In this document: in pieces, positions 9,593 through 19,859 of the stretch
How the letters are laid out: each line of letters starts with the position of its first letter
Numbering within the stretch: position 1 is the stretch's first letter
NCBI RefSeq assembly: GCF_900113745.1
Contig: NZ_FOQL01000005.1
Span: 124,001 to 188,000, forward strand
DNA: 64,000 nt
Direction: 5' to 3'
Origin: Pseudomonas guineae
GTDB taxonomy: Bacteria > Pseudomonadota > Gammaproteobacteria > Pseudomonadales > Pseudomonadaceae
Translations under genes and position numbers: made by a program
Notes under the pieces: generated by a model
The model's database searches: none
The model's input: the letters and a program-made list of their open reading frames with translations, nothing else
Told to the model about the DNA's origin: nothing

Positions 9593-10033
9593 ATGACCTG
9601 GACTGTTTATCTCTCCGGAGAGATCCATACCGACTGGCGCCAGCAAATTATGCAGGGCGCACAACAACTCGGCCTGAACATCACCTTCACCTCCGCCGTC
9701 ACCGATCACGACAGCAGCGATGCCGCCGGCGACGTGCTGGGTGCTGAAAGCCAGCCATTCTGGCGCGATCACAAGTCATCCAAGGTCAATGCTATCCGCA
9801 CCAAGAATCTGATCGAGCACTGCGACATTGCAGTAATCCGTTTCGGCGATAAGTACAAACAATGGAACGCGGCCTTCGACGCCGGGTATTGCGCGGCACT
9901 GGCCAAGCCCTATATCACCCTGCATAACGACGACATCATTCACCCGTTGAAAGAAGTCGATGCCGCTGCAATGGCGTGGGCGCAAACGCCCGAGCAGGTG
10001 GTCGAACTGCTGCGCTACGTAACGCACGCTTAA
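9593..10033 (+). CDS. YtoQ family protein
   Basis: A 146-residue protein starting MTWTVYLSGEIHTDWR and containing WRDHKSSKVNAIRTKN and DKYKQWNAAFDAGY, matching the small conserved YtoQ family. The fold resembles nucleoside 2-deoxyribosyltransferase-like proteins, but no function is established that I know of. AGAGG precedes the ATG. It sits alone between the cbc terminator and a large hairpin, and its presence between transport and bet genes shows that this part of the cluster is not purely choline-related. Confidence 0.8.
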   Translation: MTWTVYLSGEIHTDWRQQIMQGAQQLGLNITFTSAVTDHDSSDAAGDVLGAESQPFWRDHKSSKVNAIRTKNLIEHCDIAVIRFGDKYKQWNAAFDAGYCAALAKPYITLHNDDIIHPLKEVDAAAMAWAQTPEQVVELLRYVTHA

Positions 10034-10037
10034 GCAC

Positions 10038-10087
10038 CCAGGCATCTGCATCTGCGCTGCCAACGCAGATGCAGATGCAGATGCCTG
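10038..10087. repeat. Hexanucleotide-repeat hairpin
   Basis: The left arm contains two copies of a GCATCT unit and the right arm three copies of its complement AGATGC, so the arms pair perfectly over at least 16 bp around a short loop, with one surplus repeat. It follows the ytoQ-like stop by 4 nt and could end transcription or be a slippage-prone DNA hairpin. No T-tract follows. Confidence 0.75.
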
Positions 10088-10090
10088 GCG

Positions 10091-10225
10091 ATGTTCAGCT
10101 TCGCAGAGTACGAACAGTATCGGCTCAAGTTCTTTGCCGATCCGGATGGCCTGGCGGCATTCAAGTATGCGGAGAGGCCCCGTGCGTGCTCAGCTCCGAG
10201 CGCACCTCCTCCGGCCGGTATTTGA
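10091..10225 (+). pseudogene. Possible remnant of a VOC/glyoxalase-type gene
   Basis: A 44-codon frame reads MFSFAEYEQYRLKFFADPDG and then LAAFKYAE before losing resemblance to a protein. The FADPDG-type ending with a following aromatic stretch is typical of the C-terminal strand of vicinal-oxygen-chelate (glyoxalase/dioxygenase) proteins. I infer a decayed fragment left between the hairpin and the DinB-like gene. It is short, and chance similarity is possible. Confidence 0.3.
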
Positions 10226-10232
10226 TGCCTGA

Positions 10233-10823
10233 TTGAACGCCCACTGCCGAGTTAATCGCCATGCCTCAGCTACAGCACTTCAGTTACTCGCACGCTATAA
10301 CGCGTGGATCAACAGCAAGCTTTATAACGCGGCTGATCAGCTTTCTCCGCAGGCGCTGAGGGAGGATCGCGGGGCGTATTTCACCTCCATCTTCGGCACC
10401 CTTAACCATATTGCGGTAGCCGACATTGTCTGGCTCAAGCGCTTTGCCGAGCACCCGGCCTGTAATCAATTGCGTGAGGCGCTCATTGATGTGCCACGGC
10501 CTACGGCCCTAGACCAGCAGGTATTCGATGCGCTGGCGCCGTTGCAAGCATTGCGTGGCCGGCTTGATGGGCAGATCAGCGACTGGGTGGCGGCATTGAC
10601 GGAGCCGGATCTGGAACAGGTGCTGGCCTACGGCAATATGAAGGGCGTGCCAGCGCAACGCCCGTACGCCAGCCTGATGCTGCACTTCTTCAACCATCAG
10701 ACCTACCATCGCGGGCAGGCCAGCACGCTGCTGTTCCAAGCGGGCCAGGACATTGGCGTTACTGATTTACTAGCACTAATTGCGGACATCGACACCCCGC
10801 ATAATCCGCGCGCGGCGCACTGA
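10233..10823 (+). CDS. DinB family protein
   Basis: Up to 196 residues of a four-helix-bundle DinB/YfiT-type protein. The three metal-binding histidines typical of the family are in TLNHIAVAD and HFFNHQTYHRGQ. Members are metal-dependent, often thiol-S-transferase-like, enzymes of mostly unknown role. The start is uncertain: TTG at 10233 has no clear ribosome binding site, and the family usually begins near the LLARYNAW segment (about residue 18). The gene lies just downstream of a possible gene remnant, so its original start may have been lost. Confidence 0.75.
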   Translation: MNAHCRVNRHASATALQLLARYNAWINSKLYNAADQLSPQALREDRGAYFTSIFGTLNHIAVADIVWLKRFAEHPACNQLREALIDVPRPTALDQQVFDALAPLQALRGRLDGQISDWVAALTEPDLEQVLAYGNMKGVPAQRPYASLMLHFFNHQTYHRGQASTLLFQAGQDIGVTDLLALIADIDTPHNPRAAH

Positions 10824-10890
10824 CTAGTCGAGCGACACCTCGCGCCTGCGCCATATCAATGACCGACAGGTCACCCCTGAAACGCCCGGT

Positions 10891-10910
10891 TTGATTGAAC
10901 GTTCAACAAT
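10891..10910. promoter_or_regulatory. BetI operator upstream of betI
   Basis: Contains a perfect 14-bp palindrome, ATTGAACGTTCAAT (10894-10907), within TTGATTGAACGTTCAATAAA, 54 nt before the betI start. The same 20 bases recur before betB. TetR-family BetI represses bet genes from sites of this kind until choline binds it. Confidence 0.88.
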
Positions 10911-10963
10911 AAACGGCCTAGACTGCCTGTATTTCGGGGGCCACCCCACTGATGGAGAAATAG

Positions 10964-11554
10964 ATGCCCAAGGTCGGAATGCAACCGATCCGCCGCTCAC
11001 AATTGATCGCGGCGACTCTCGAAGCGGTTGACCAGGTCGGCATGGGGGATGCCAGCATTGCCTATATCGCACGGATCGCCGGAGTGTCCAACGGTATCAT
11101 CAGCCATTACTTCCGCGACAAGAACGGCCTACTAGACGCCACCATGCGCCACCTGATGAAGGCACTCAATAATGCGGTACATGAGCGCCGTGCCAAGCTG
11201 CCGGAAGACCAAACACGCGAGCACTTGCGGGCAATCATCGAAGGCAACTTCGATGACAGCCAGGTCAATGGCCCGGCGATGAAGACTTGGCTGGCGTTCT
11301 GGGCCACCAGCATGCACCAGCCGGCGCTAAGGCGCTTGCAGCGGATCAATGACCTGCGCTTGTACTCCAACCTGTGCGGCCAATTCCGCCAAGTACTCCC
11401 GCAAGAGCAGGCACGCTCAGCAGCCCGTGGACTGGCCGCACTGATTGATGGTTTGTGGCTACGTGGCGCACTGTCGGGTGAAGGCTTCGACACCCAGCAA
11501 GCGATAGCGATCGCTTATGAATACCTCGACCTACAACTGGCTAAAGCCACCTAA
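10964..11554 (+). CDS. betI: Choline-responsive transcriptional repressor BetI
   Basis: A 196-residue TetR-family regulator, the usual BetI length, with an N-terminal HTH (about 9-60, [19 protein letters not shown]). The C-terminal ligand domain contains WLAFWA and the LIDGLWLRG motif characteristic of BetI. It represses betIBA and is relieved by choline. It is transcribed toward betB; a second BetI-type palindrome between the two genes suggests betBA also has its own promoter. Confidence 0.95.
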   Translation: MPKVGMQPIRRSQLIAATLEAVDQVGMGDASIAYIARIAGVSNGIISHYFRDKNGLLDATMRHLMKALNNAVHERRAKLPEDQTREHLRAIIEGNFDDSQVNGPAMKTWLAFWATSMHQPALRRLQRINDLRLYSNLCGQFRQVLPQEQARSAARGLAALIDGLWLRGALSGEGFDTQQAIAIAYEYLDLQLAKAT

Positions 11555-11634
11555 ACCCCGCTGGCAGCAGCCTGCCGCGCCCACAGCAAAGCAGGCGCTG
11601 CCATGTCGTGTTTAGCACGGCCTTGTCGCTTTCA

Positions 11635-11656
11635 TTGATTGAACGTTCAATAAAAA
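11635..11656. promoter_or_regulatory. BetI operator upstream of betB
   Basis: An exact second copy of the ATTGAACGTTCAAT palindrome (11638-11651) with the same flanks, TTGATT on the left and AAA on the right, about 80 nt before betB. It implies a BetI-controlled promoter inside the betI-betB gap. Confidence 0.88.
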
Positions 11657-11734
11657 TACCTTAGCCTATACTCTATTCTATGCCGGCTCCTGCCCCGCGC
11701 ACTGGCCGCTAACAACCAGACACGAGGACAGCCC

Positions 11735-13204
11735 ATGCCCCGCTTCGACGAACAGCAGCTTTATATCGGTGGCCGCCATGTAACGGCTACCAGCGGCGAG
11801 ACCTTCGATAGCATCAACCCCGCGAACGGCGAGGTATTAGCCGTGGTGCAGCAAGCCAGCCAAGCAGACGTCGAGCGCGCCGTAACCAGCGCCGCCGCTG
11901 GGCAAAAAGTCTGGGCGGCGATGACCGCTATGCAGCGCTCACGCATCCTGCGTAAGGCCGTGGATATTCTGCGCGAGCGCAACGATGAGCTGGCCGCACT
12001 GGAAACCCTCGACACAGGCAAGCCGCTGTCGGAAACCCGCTACGTCGATATCGTCACCGGCGCTGACGTGCTGGAGTACTACGCCGGTTTAGTCCCGGCC
12101 ATAGAAGGCGAGCAGATCCCGCTGCGCGACAGCAGCTTCGTCTACACCCGCCGCGAGCCGCTGGGCGTGGTCGCCGGTATTGGTGCGTGGAATTACCCGA
12201 TCCAGATCGCCCTGTGGAAATCCGCTCCGGCCCTGGCCGCCGGTAACGCGATGATTTTCAAACCCAGCGAAGTGACGCCGCTGTCGGCCATCAAACTAGC
12301 CGAAATTTACAGCGAAGCCGGCGTACCCGATGGCGTATTCAACGTATTGACCGGTGACGGCCAAGTGGGCCAATGGCTCACCGAGCACCCGGGCATCGAG
12401 AAAATCTCCTTTACCGGCGGTACCGTGACCGGCAAGAAGGTCATGGCCAGCGCCTCCAGCTCGTCACTAAAAGACGTAACCATGGAATTGGGCGGCAAGT
12501 CGCCGTTGATTATCTGTGCCGACGCCAACCTTGACCGTGCGGCCGACATCGCGATGATGGCCAACTTCTACAGCAGCGGTCAGGTGTGCACCAACGGTAC
12601 GCGGGTGTTCGTACCACGCCCGCTGCTGGCCAGCTTCGAGAGCAAATTGCTCGAGCGAGTCAAGCGTATCCGCATTGGCAACCCACAGGATGAAGCCACC
12701 AACTTCGGCCCGCTGGTCAGTCTCGCCCACCTGGAAAAAGTCATGGCCTATATCGACAGCGGACGCGAGGAAGGCGCCCGCCTGCTGGTTGGCGGCCGAC
12801 GCCTGAATGACGGCGAACTGGGCAACGGTGCTTATGTTGCACCCACGGTGTTCAGCGACTGCACCGACGCCATGCGCATCACCCGCGAAGAGATCTTCGG
12901 CCCGGTGATGAGCCTGTTGGCCTATGACAGTGAAGACGAAGTAGTCCAACGCGCTAACGCCACAGACTACGGCCTGGCTGCCGGTGTGGTCACTCCCGAC
13001 CTGAACCGCGCGCATCGCCTGATCCACCAGCTTGAAGCGGGGATTTGCTGGATCAATACCTGGGGCGAATCGGCCGCGCAAATGCCCGTGGGCGGTTACA
13101 AGCAGTCCGGCGTTGGCCGCGAAAACGGCCTGACCACCCTGCAGCACTACACCCGCCTGAAATCAGTGCAACTCGAAATGGGCGATTTCGAGTCGGTGTT
13201 CTGA
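11735..13204 (+). CDS. betB: Betaine aldehyde dehydrogenase
   Basis: A 489-residue aldehyde dehydrogenase. The Rossmann region reads [10 protein letters not shown], the catalytic glutamate is in ELGGKSPL, and the catalytic cysteine is in [10 protein letters not shown] (near residue 286). It oxidises betaine aldehyde to glycine betaine with NAD(P). The start has GAGGAC upstream. It is followed not directly by betA but by a 158-bp inverted-repeat element, then betA. Confidence 0.96.
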   Translation: MPRFDEQQLYIGGRHVTATSGETFDSINPANGEVLAVVQQASQADVERAVTSAAAGQKVWAAMTAMQRSRILRKAVDILRERNDELAALETLDTGKPLSETRYVDIVTGADVLEYYAGLVPAIEGEQIPLRDSSFVYTRREPLGVVAGIGAWNYPIQIALWKSAPALAAGNAMIFKPSEVTPLSAIKLAEIYSEAGVPDGVFNVLTGDGQVGQWLTEHPGIEKISFTGGTVTGKKVMASASSSSLKDVTMELGGKSPLIICADANLDRAADIAMMANFYSSGQVCTNGTRVFVPRPLLASFESKLLERVKRIRIGNPQDEATNFGPLVSLAHLEKVMAYIDSGREEGARLLVGGRRLNDGELGNGAYVAPTVFSDCTDAMRITREEIFGPVMSLLAYDSEDEVVQRANATDYGLAAGVVTPDLNRAHRLIHQLEAGICWINTWGESAAQMPVGGYKQSGVGRENGLTTLQHYTRLKSVQLEMGDFESVF

Positions 13205-13212
13205 TCGAGATC

Positions 13213-13370
13213 GTAGGGTGGGTTAGCGGCGCGGCGCAGCACGTTCATGCGCACCGCGGAGCAAGACGCCGCGTAACCCACCAGTTCGTCAATCCGATCG
13301 ACCCGGTGGGTTACGGCGCACCGAGATCGGATGCATAACCAAGCCCGGTCTTGCGCCTAACCCACCCTAC
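13213..13370. repeat. Compound inverted repeat between betB and betA
   Basis: The element begins GTAGGGTGGGTTAG and ends CTAACCCACCCTAC, a 14-bp perfect inverted terminal pair. It contains two further internal arms (GCGTAACCCACCA at 13271-13283 and GGTGGGTTACGG at 13305-13316), so it can fold as paired hairpins. Short GTGGGTTA-type palindromic elements occur scattered in intergenic regions of environmental pseudomonads; this looks like such a dispersed repeat. Confidence 0.8.
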
Positions 13371-13404
13371 GGGTTGCGCATACCCGCTATTACAGGTGAC
13401 GCCC

Positions 13405-15093
13405 ATGACCCAAGAATTCGACTACATCATCATCGGCGCCGGCTCGGCCGGTAACGTATTGGCCACCCGCTTGACCGAAGACGCGGACGTCAGCGTCCTG
13501 CTGCTGGAAGCCGGCGGCCCCGATTACCGTCTGGACTTCCGCACCCAGATGCCGGCTGCCCTGGCCTTCCCGCTGCAAGGAAAACGCTACAACTGGGCCT
13601 ACTTGACCGACCCAGAGCCGCATATGAACAACCGCCGCATGGAGTGCGGACGCGGCAAAGGCTTGGGTGGCTCGTCCTTGATCAACGGTATGTGCTACAT
13701 CCGTGGCAACGCCATGGACTATGACGGCTGGGCCAAAGAACAGGGCCTGGAAGACTGGAGCTACCTAGATTGCCTGCCATACTTTCGAAAATCTGAAACC
13801 CGTGATACGGGCGGCAATGCCTACCACGGCGGTGATGGCCCGGTCAGCGTAACCACGCCGAAGCCCGGTAATAACCCGTTGTTCCACGCCATGATTGAAG
13901 CCGGCGTACAAGCCGGCTACCCGCGTACCGACGACCTCAACGGATTCCAGCAAGAAGGCTTCGGCCCAATGGACCGTACCGTGACGCCCGATGGCAGACG
14001 CGCCAGCACCGCGCGCGGCTACCTTGATCAGGCCCGCGAGCGGGCTAACCTGACCATCATCACCCACGCCCTGACCGACCGCATTCTGTTCGACGGTAAG
14101 CGCGCCATGGGCGTCGACTACCTGCACGGCGACAGCACCACACCCACCACCGTCAAGGCGCGCCGCGAAGTGCTGCTGTGCAGCGGCGCGATTGCCTCAC
14201 CGCAAGTGCTACAACGCTCCGGCGTCGGCCCGGCAGCGCTGCTGCGTGAGCTGAACATCCCGCTGGTGCATGACCTGCCCGGCGTCGGCGAGAACCTGCA
14301 GGATCACCTCGAGCTGTACCTGCAATACGGCTGCACCCAGCCGGTGTCGCTGTACCCGGCGCTGCAATGGTGGAACCAGCCGATGATCGGCGCGCAGTGG
14401 TTGTTTCAAGGTAAAGGCATCGGTGCCAGCAACCAATTTGAAGCCGGCGGTTTCATCCGTTCCAGCGCCGAGTTCGAATGGCCGAACATCCAGTACCACT
14501 TCCTGCCGGTGGCGATTAATTACAACGGCAGCAACGCGGTTAAGGAGCATGGTTTCCAGGCGCATATGGGCTCCATGCGTTCGCCCAGTCGTGGCCGTAT
14601 CCGGGTCACATCCAAAGACCCGCGCCAGCACCCAAGCATTCTCTTCAACTACATGGCTAACGAGCAGGACTGGCGCGAGTTCCGCGACGGCATCCGCATC
14701 ACCCGTGAAATCATGGCGCAATCGGCGCTGGACCCGTATCGCGGCCGTGAAATCAGCCCCGGCCTGGACGTGCAGACCGATGCCCAGCTGGACGACTTTA
14801 TTCGTGAGCATGCCGAAACCGCTTACCACCCCTCATGCTCGTGCAAGATGGGCGAAGACGCCATGGCCGTGGTCGATGGCCAGGGCCGCGTGCATGGTCT
14901 CGAAGGCTTGCGCGTGGTCGATGCCTCGATCATGCCGTTGATCACCACCGGCAACCTGAATGCCCCGACCATCATGATGGCCGAGAAGATTGCCGATAAA
15001 ATCCGTGGCCGCAGCCCACTGCCCCGCAGCACGGCGCCCTACTACGTGGCGGGCAACGCCGCCGCACGCAATACGGCGCAACGCTCGGCCTAA
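13405..15093 (+). CDS. betA: Choline dehydrogenase
   Basis: A 562-residue GMC-family flavoprotein. The FAD-binding GAGSAG is at the N-terminus, [13 protein letters not shown] follows, and the active-site histidine region reads [10 protein letters not shown]. It oxidises choline to betaine aldehyde, and often onward to betaine, at the inner membrane. The ATG at 13405 with AGGTGA upstream fits the family; an extended in-frame reading from 13351 would run into the repeat and is unlikely. The tail after [10 protein letters not shown] is variable and alanine-rich. Confidence 0.95.
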   Translation: MTQEFDYIIIGAGSAGNVLATRLTEDADVSVLLLEAGGPDYRLDFRTQMPAALAFPLQGKRYNWAYLTDPEPHMNNRRMECGRGKGLGGSSLINGMCYIRGNAMDYDGWAKEQGLEDWSYLDCLPYFRKSETRDTGGNAYHGGDGPVSVTTPKPGNNPLFHAMIEAGVQAGYPRTDDLNGFQQEGFGPMDRTVTPDGRRASTARGYLDQARERANLTIITHALTDRILFDGKRAMGVDYLHGDSTTPTTVKARREVLLCSGAIASPQVLQRSGVGPAALLRELNIPLVHDLPGVGENLQDHLELYLQYGCTQPVSLYPALQWWNQPMIGAQWLFQGKGIGASNQFEAGGFIRSSAEFEWPNIQYHFLPVAINYNGSNAVKEHGFQAHMGSMRSPSRGRIRVTSKDPRQHPSILFNYMANEQDWREFRDGIRITREIMAQSALDPYRGREISPGLDVQTDAQLDDFIREHAETAYHPSCSCKMGEDAMAVVDGQGRVHGLEGLRVVDASIMPLITTGNLNAPTIMMAEKIADKIRGRSPLPRSTAPYYVAGNAAARNTAQRSA

Positions 15094-15310
15094 GCCGCAC
15101 CGAATGCCGCGAGGGCAGCAGCCTTTGCGGCGCTTCTTTAGCCAAGCCCGCCACACACCCAATCCGCTGTGACCGACCGCCCACCCGGCCGACCTTTAAC
15201 CCGAGAAAACCACACGCTGCTTGAAGCTGCAGGCGAAGGCCGTCGATAATGCGCAGTTTTCAACCAGCGCCATTGTGCGCCGCCGCCCTCAACGGCCGAC
15301 CGAGCAGACC

Positions 15311-17050
15311 ATGAAAGACAGCATTCGCCACCTGATTCAGCAAGCCCTGACCCGCCTCACCGCCGAAGGCGTGCTGCCTGCGGGCCTGAGCCCGGCCATT
15401 CAGGTGGAGAACACCAAAGATAAGACCCACGGTGACTTCGCCAGCAACATCGCCATGATGCTGGCGAAACCGGCCGGCATGAAGCCGCGTGACCTGGCCG
15501 AGAAGCTGATTGCTGCACTGCCCGACGATGCAGGCATCAGCAAAGTCGAAATCGCTGGACCGGGCTTTCTCAACTTCTATCAGAACACCCAAGCCCTAGC
15601 CGCACGCCTGGATGATCTGCTCGCCGACGACAAACTCGGTGTACGCAAGGCCGGCAGCCCGCAAACCGTGGTGATCGACCTGTCCTCGCCGAACCTGGCC
15701 AAGGAAATGCACGTCGGCCACTTGCGTTCCACCATCATCGGTGACGCCGTGGCGCGGGTGCTGGAGTTCCTCGGTGACACGGTTATCCGCCAGAACCACG
15801 TCGGCGACTGGGGTACCCAGTTCGGCATGCTGCTGGCCTTTATGGAAGCCAATCCGGAGGCCGCCGAAAGCGAGCTGGCTGACCTCGAAGGTTTCTACCG
15901 CGCGGCGAAGAAGTGCTTCGACGACTCTGCCGAATTTGCCGAGCGCGCCCGCGAACTGGTGGTGCAACTGCAAGCCGGCGAGCCGGAGTGCATGCGCCTG
16001 TGGCACCGCTTCAATGATATTTCCCTGTCGCATTGCCAGAAGGCCTATGACCGCCTCGGCGTAAAGCTGTCGATGGCTGACGTCAAAGGCGAAAGCGCCT
16101 ACAACGCCGAGCTGCCGGGGATCATCGACGCCCTGCGTGCTAAAGGCCTGCTCAGCGAGAGCAACGGCGCGCAGTGTGTATTCATGGACGAGTTCAAGAA
16201 CGCCGAAGGCAACCCACTGCCGGTGATCGTGCAAAAGGCTGGTGGTGGCTACCTGTACGCCACCACCGATCTGGCCGCCATGCGTTACCGCAGCCAACAG
16301 CTCAAAGCCGACCGCGGCCTGTACTTTGTCGATCAGCGCCAAGCCCTGCACTTCCAGATGGCCTTCGAAGTCGCCCGCCGCGCCGGCTTTGTGCATGATG
16401 GCATGCAGCTCGAGCATATGGGCTTTGGCACCATGAACGGTGCCGACGGCCGCCCGTTCAAGACCCGCGATGGCGGCACGGTGAAACTCATCGACCTACT
16501 CGATGAAGCCGAAGAGCGCGCCTACTCCCTGGTCAAAGGTAAGAACCCGGAGCTGGACGAAGCCGAACTGCGTCAGATTGCCCATGCCGTCGGCATCGGC
16601 GCGGTCAAATACGCCGACCTGTCCAAGCACCGCACCAGCGATTACCGCTTCAACTTCGAGCTGATGCTGAGCTTTGAGGGCAACACCGCGCCTTATCTGC
16701 TCTACGCCTATACCCGTGTGGCCAGCATATTCCGCAAGTTGGGCAAGGGCTTTGAAGAGATCCAAGGCAGCCTCGACTTGCAGGCGGCCCACGAGATCGA
16801 ACTGGCGGGCAAGCTGGCGCAGTTCGGCGAAGTGTTGAACGGCGTGGCCGACAAGGGTGAGCCGCACCAGCTGTGTGCCTACCTGTATGACCTGGCCGGG
16901 CTATTCTCCAGCTTCTACGAGCATTGCCCAATCCTCGCCGCCGAAGACTCGGCAACCCAGCAAAGCCGCCTGCGCTTGGCCGCCCTAACCGGTCGTACGC
17001 TTAAGCAGGGCCTGGAGTTGCTTGGCCTGGAAACCCTGGAGCGCATGTAA
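15311..17050 (+). CDS. argS: Arginine--tRNA ligase
   Basis: A 579-residue class I aminoacyl-tRNA synthetase. The N-terminal add-on domain covers about 1-110, the HIGH motif is HVGH within [14 protein letters not shown], and the C-terminal DALR anticodon domain includes [13 protein letters not shown]. The KMSK-like loop is degenerate, as is common in ArgRS ([10 protein letters not shown]). The start at 15311 gives the family length; upstream in-frame codons are not convincing. A SPOR-domain gene begins immediately after the stop. Confidence 0.96.
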   Translation: MKDSIRHLIQQALTRLTAEGVLPAGLSPAIQVENTKDKTHGDFASNIAMMLAKPAGMKPRDLAEKLIAALPDDAGISKVEIAGPGFLNFYQNTQALAARLDDLLADDKLGVRKAGSPQTVVIDLSSPNLAKEMHVGHLRSTIIGDAVARVLEFLGDTVIRQNHVGDWGTQFGMLLAFMEANPEAAESELADLEGFYRAAKKCFDDSAEFAERARELVVQLQAGEPECMRLWHRFNDISLSHCQKAYDRLGVKLSMADVKGESAYNAELPGIIDALRAKGLLSESNGAQCVFMDEFKNAEGNPLPVIVQKAGGGYLYATTDLAAMRYRSQQLKADRGLYFVDQRQALHFQMAFEVARRAGFVHDGMQLEHMGFGTMNGADGRPFKTRDGGTVKLIDLLDEAEERAYSLVKGKNPELDEAELRQIAHAVGIGAVKYADLSKHRTSDYRFNFELMLSFEGNTAPYLLYAYTRVASIFRKLGKGFEEIQGSLDLQAAHEIELAGKLAQFGEVLNGVADKGEPHQLCAYLYDLAGLFSSFYEHCPILAAEDSATQQSRLRLAALTGRTLKQGLELLGLETLERM

Positions 17051-17728
17051 GTGGCAGTGAAGAAGAAGCCCGCCGCCAAACGCGGCGCCAGCCGCTATAA
17101 GGCCCCGGCGAAGAAGCCGGTACCTGGCTGGTTCTGGTTGGTCTGCGGCTTGGTGATTGGCGGCTTTATGGTATTTCTGTTCAGCCTTGAACCGGGCCGT
17201 GATGAGATCAAACGCAATAAGGTCGAGCAGGCGCGCGCCAACCAGGCCAGCAAGGCAGCGGCCAAACCCGCTCCCAGCGATCCACCCAAGCCCAAGTACG
17301 ACTTCTATACCCTGCTACCCGAATCGGAAGTCATCTTGCCGCCGCAAGCCATTGAGCCGCCGGCGCCGCCCGCGCAGAAGCCGGTGAGCCCGGAAGAAGC
17401 GGCAAAGATTGATGCCGCCCGCGCCCAAGCGGCCCTCAACGGCCAAGTACCACCGCCGCCGCCAGTAGTCGCCCAAGGCCCGGTCAGCTCGCAGTTCTTC
17501 CTCCAGGCGGGCTCGTTCCGCCGCAAGGATGACGCCGACAGCCTGCGCGCGCAGATCATCCTGCTCGGGCAAAGCGTGAAGGTAGAGTCCGGCACCGTGC
17601 GCGAGGAAACCTGGCACCGCGTCTTGGTCGGCCCCTTCGCCAGCCGCGAGCAGCTTGGCCAGGCGCAGAAATCCCTCTCCGCCAGCGGTTTCAGCAACCT
17701 GCTGTTACAGCAGCGCCAGGTGCAATAA
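17051..17728 (+). CDS. SPOR domain-containing protein
   Basis: A 225-residue bitopic protein. A lysine-rich cytoplasmic head (1-24) is followed by one membrane helix (about 26-46, WFWLVCGLVIGGFMVFLF), a Pro/Ala-rich periplasmic linker and a C-terminal SPOR domain (about 148-222, SQFFLQAGSFRRKDDADSLR). SPOR domains bind denuded septal peptidoglycan, and this layout is FtsN-like. The GTG start directly abuts the argS stop, so translation is likely coupled. A role in cell division is inferred from the domain. Confidence 0.85.
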   Translation: MAVKKKPAAKRGASRYKAPAKKPVPGWFWLVCGLVIGGFMVFLFSLEPGRDEIKRNKVEQARANQASKAAAKPAPSDPPKPKYDFYTLLPESEVILPPQAIEPPAPPAQKPVSPEEAAKIDAARAQAALNGQVPPPPPVVAQGPVSSQFFLQAGSFRRKDDADSLRAQIILLGQSVKVESGTVREETWHRVLVGPFASREQLGQAQKSLSASGFSNLLLQQRQVQ

Positions 17729-17794
17729 CTCCGCTAACACCAGGCCCTGCGGCGCAGCCCGAAGACTTTTTGTCTGACCGTCTGCGCCCCAGGG

Positions 17795-17823
17795 CTTGAA
17801 GCAGGCCACCGCTGCCCCCACTT
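17795..17823 (+). promoter_or_regulatory. Sigma-32-type heat-shock promoter for hslVU
   Basis: CTTGAAG at 17795-17801 and CCCCACTT at 17816-17823 are separated by 14 bases. This is very close to the RpoH consensus (CTTGAAA, 13-15 bases, CCCCATNT). It lies about 50 nt before the hslV start, as expected for the heat-induced HslVU protease. Confidence 0.65.
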
Positions 17824-17869
17824 CATTCAGCATTGGGCACTTTCGCCCCGCTGCGTGGAGACTCTTCTC

Positions 17870-18400
17870 TTGACCACCATCGTTTCAGTACGCCGCAACG
17901 GCAAAGTCGTCATGGGCGGCGACGGCCAGGTGTCCCTCGGCAATACCGTGATGAAAGGCAATGCGAAAAAAGTTCGCCGCCTGTACCACGGCCAAGTGCT
18001 AGCCGGTTTTGCCGGTGCCACCGCCGACGCCTTTACCCTGTTTGAACGCTTCGAAGGCCAACTGGAAAAACACCAAGGTAATCTGGTGCGCGCCGCCGTC
18101 GAGCTGGCCAAAGACTGGCGTACCGATCGCTCACTGAGCCGCCTGGAAGCCATGCTGGCCGTGGCCAACAAAGACGCCTCACTAATCATCACCGGCAACG
18201 GCGACGTGGTTGAACCTGAACACGGCTTGATCGCCATGGGTTCCGGCGGTGGTTTCGCCCAAGCCGCGGCAATGGCCCTGCTGCAGAAAACCGAATTGAG
18301 CGCCCGTGAAATCACCGAAACCGCGTTGACCATTGCCGGTTCCATCTGTGTCTTCACCAATCAAAACCTGACCATTGAGGAGGAAGATTGCGCTGAATAA
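17870..18400 (+). CDS. hslV: ATP-dependent protease proteolytic subunit HslV
   Basis: A 176-residue T1-family threonine protease, the standard length. It must begin with Met-Thr-Thr so that the catalytic Thr is exposed after Met removal; the sequence gives TTG-ACC-ACC at 17870, with GGAG 9 nt upstream, so TTG is the start. The conserved [18 protein letters not shown] follows. It forms the double-ring chamber capped by HslU. A sigma-32-like promoter precedes it and hslU follows after 27 nt. Confidence 0.95.
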   Translation: MTTIVSVRRNGKVVMGGDGQVSLGNTVMKGNAKKVRRLYHGQVLAGFAGATADAFTLFERFEGQLEKHQGNLVRAAVELAKDWRTDRSLSRLEAMLAVANKDASLIITGNGDVVEPEHGLIAMGSGGGFAQAAAMALLQKTELSAREITETALTIAGSICVFTNQNLTIEEEDCAE

Positions 18401-18427
18401 GCGCGTCTTTCTTTGGAGTATCGCCGC

Positions 18428-19768
18428 ATGTCCATGACGCCCCGCGAGATCGTTCACGAGCTCAACCGCCACATCATCGGTCAGGATGACGCCAAGCGCG
18501 CCGTGGCCATCGCTCTGCGCAACCGCTGGCGGCGCATGCAGCTGCCGGCTGAGCTGCGCGCAGAAGTAACGCCAAAAAACATTCTGATGATCGGCCCGAC
18601 CGGCGTCGGCAAGACCGAGATCGCCCGACGCCTGGCTAAATTAGCCAACGCACCCTTTATCAAGGTGGAAGCAACCAAATTCACCGAAGTCGGCTATGTC
18701 GGCCGCGACGTTGAATCGATCATCCGCGACCTCGCCGACGCGGCGATCAAGATGTTGCGCGAGCAGGAGATGATCAAGGTCCGCCACCGCGCCGAAGACG
18801 CCGCTGAAGAGCGCATCCTCGACGCCCTGCTGCCGCCGCCACGCGCCGGCTTCAATGAAGACCCAGCGCCGAGCAGCGACTCCAACACCCGTCAGCTGTT
18901 CCGCAAGCGCCTGCGTGAAGGCCAACTGGACGACAAGGACATCGAGATCGAAGTGGCTGACGCACCTGCCGGCATTGAAATCATGACCCCGCCGGGCATG
19001 GAAGAAATGACCAACCAGCTGCAAAGCTTGTTTTCTAACATGGGCAAAGGCAAGCAGAAGAGTCGCAAGCTCAAGGTTAAGGAAGCGCTGAAGCTGGTGC
19101 GCGACGAAGAAGCCGCGCGCCTGGTCAACGAGGAAGAACTCAAGGCTCAGGCCTTGGAAGCCGTAGAGCAGAATGGCATCGTGTTTATCGACGAGATCGA
19201 TAAAGTCGCTAAGCGCGGCAACACCAGCGGTGCCGACGTTTCCCGCGAAGGCGTACAGCGCGATCTGCTACCGCTGATCGAAGGCTGCACGGTCAACACC
19301 AAGCTGGGCATGGTCAAAACCGACCATATCCTGTTTATCGCCTCCGGCGCCTTCCACCTGAGCAAGCCGAGTGACTTGGTGCCCGAGCTGCAAGGACGCC
19401 TGCCGATCCGTGTTGAACTGAAAGCCCTGACCCCAGAAGACTTCGAACGCATCCTTACCGAACCGCACGCCTCGCTGACCGAGCAATACGCGGCGCTGCT
19501 GAACACCGAAGGTCTGGGCATCCAGTTCGTCGCCGAGGGCATCAAACGCATCGCCGAGATTGCTTATCAGGTCAACGAGAAGACCGAGAACATTGGTGCG
19601 CGCCGCCTGCACACCTTGCTAGAGCGCCTACTGGAAGAAGTATCCTTCAGCGCCGGCGACCTGGCCGGTCTGCAGAATGGCGAGCCGATTGTGATCGACG
19701 CGGCCTACGTCAACAGCCACCTCGGCGAGCTGGCGCAGGATGAAGATCTGTCGCGCTATATCCTCTAA
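18428..19768 (+). CDS. hslU: ATP-dependent protease ATPase subunit HslU
   Basis: A 446-residue AAA+ unfoldase. Walker A is [11 protein letters not shown], Walker B is [10 protein letters not shown], the helical I-domain lies between about 110 and 240, and the protein ends LSRYIL, the conserved C-terminal tail that docks into HslV. The ATG at 18428 has GGAG upstream. It unfolds substrates and passes them to HslV. Confidence 0.96.
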   Translation: MSMTPREIVHELNRHIIGQDDAKRAVAIALRNRWRRMQLPAELRAEVTPKNILMIGPTGVGKTEIARRLAKLANAPFIKVEATKFTEVGYVGRDVESIIRDLADAAIKMLREQEMIKVRHRAEDAAEERILDALLPPPRAGFNEDPAPSSDSNTRQLFRKRLREGQLDDKDIEIEVADAPAGIEIMTPPGMEEMTNQLQSLFSNMGKGKQKSRKLKVKEALKLVRDEEAARLVNEEELKAQALEAVEQNGIVFIDEIDKVAKRGNTSGADVSREGVQRDLLPLIEGCTVNTKLGMVKTDHILFIASGAFHLSKPSDLVPELQGRLPIRVELKALTPEDFERILTEPHASLTEQYAALLNTEGLGIQFVAEGIKRIAEIAYQVNEKTENIGARRLHTLLERLLEEVSFSAGDLAGLQNGEPIVIDAAYVNSHLGELAQDEDLSRYIL

Positions 19769-19794
19769 CAGCCAACCGCGCGAAGCCGGATATG

Positions 19795-19824
19795 ATCTGG
19801 GGCACTCATAGCAGAGCCCCAGAT
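19795..19824. terminator. Hairpin after hslU
   Basis: A perfect 9-bp stem (ATCTGGGGC / GCCCCAGAT) around a 12-nt loop, 27 nt after the hslU stop. There is no T-run, so it may be a Rho-dependent 3' end or a processing hairpin before the DUF971 gene. Confidence 0.45.
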
Positions 19825-19859
19825 TGCATGCGGGCTACCGGGCAATACAGGACGCGAGC

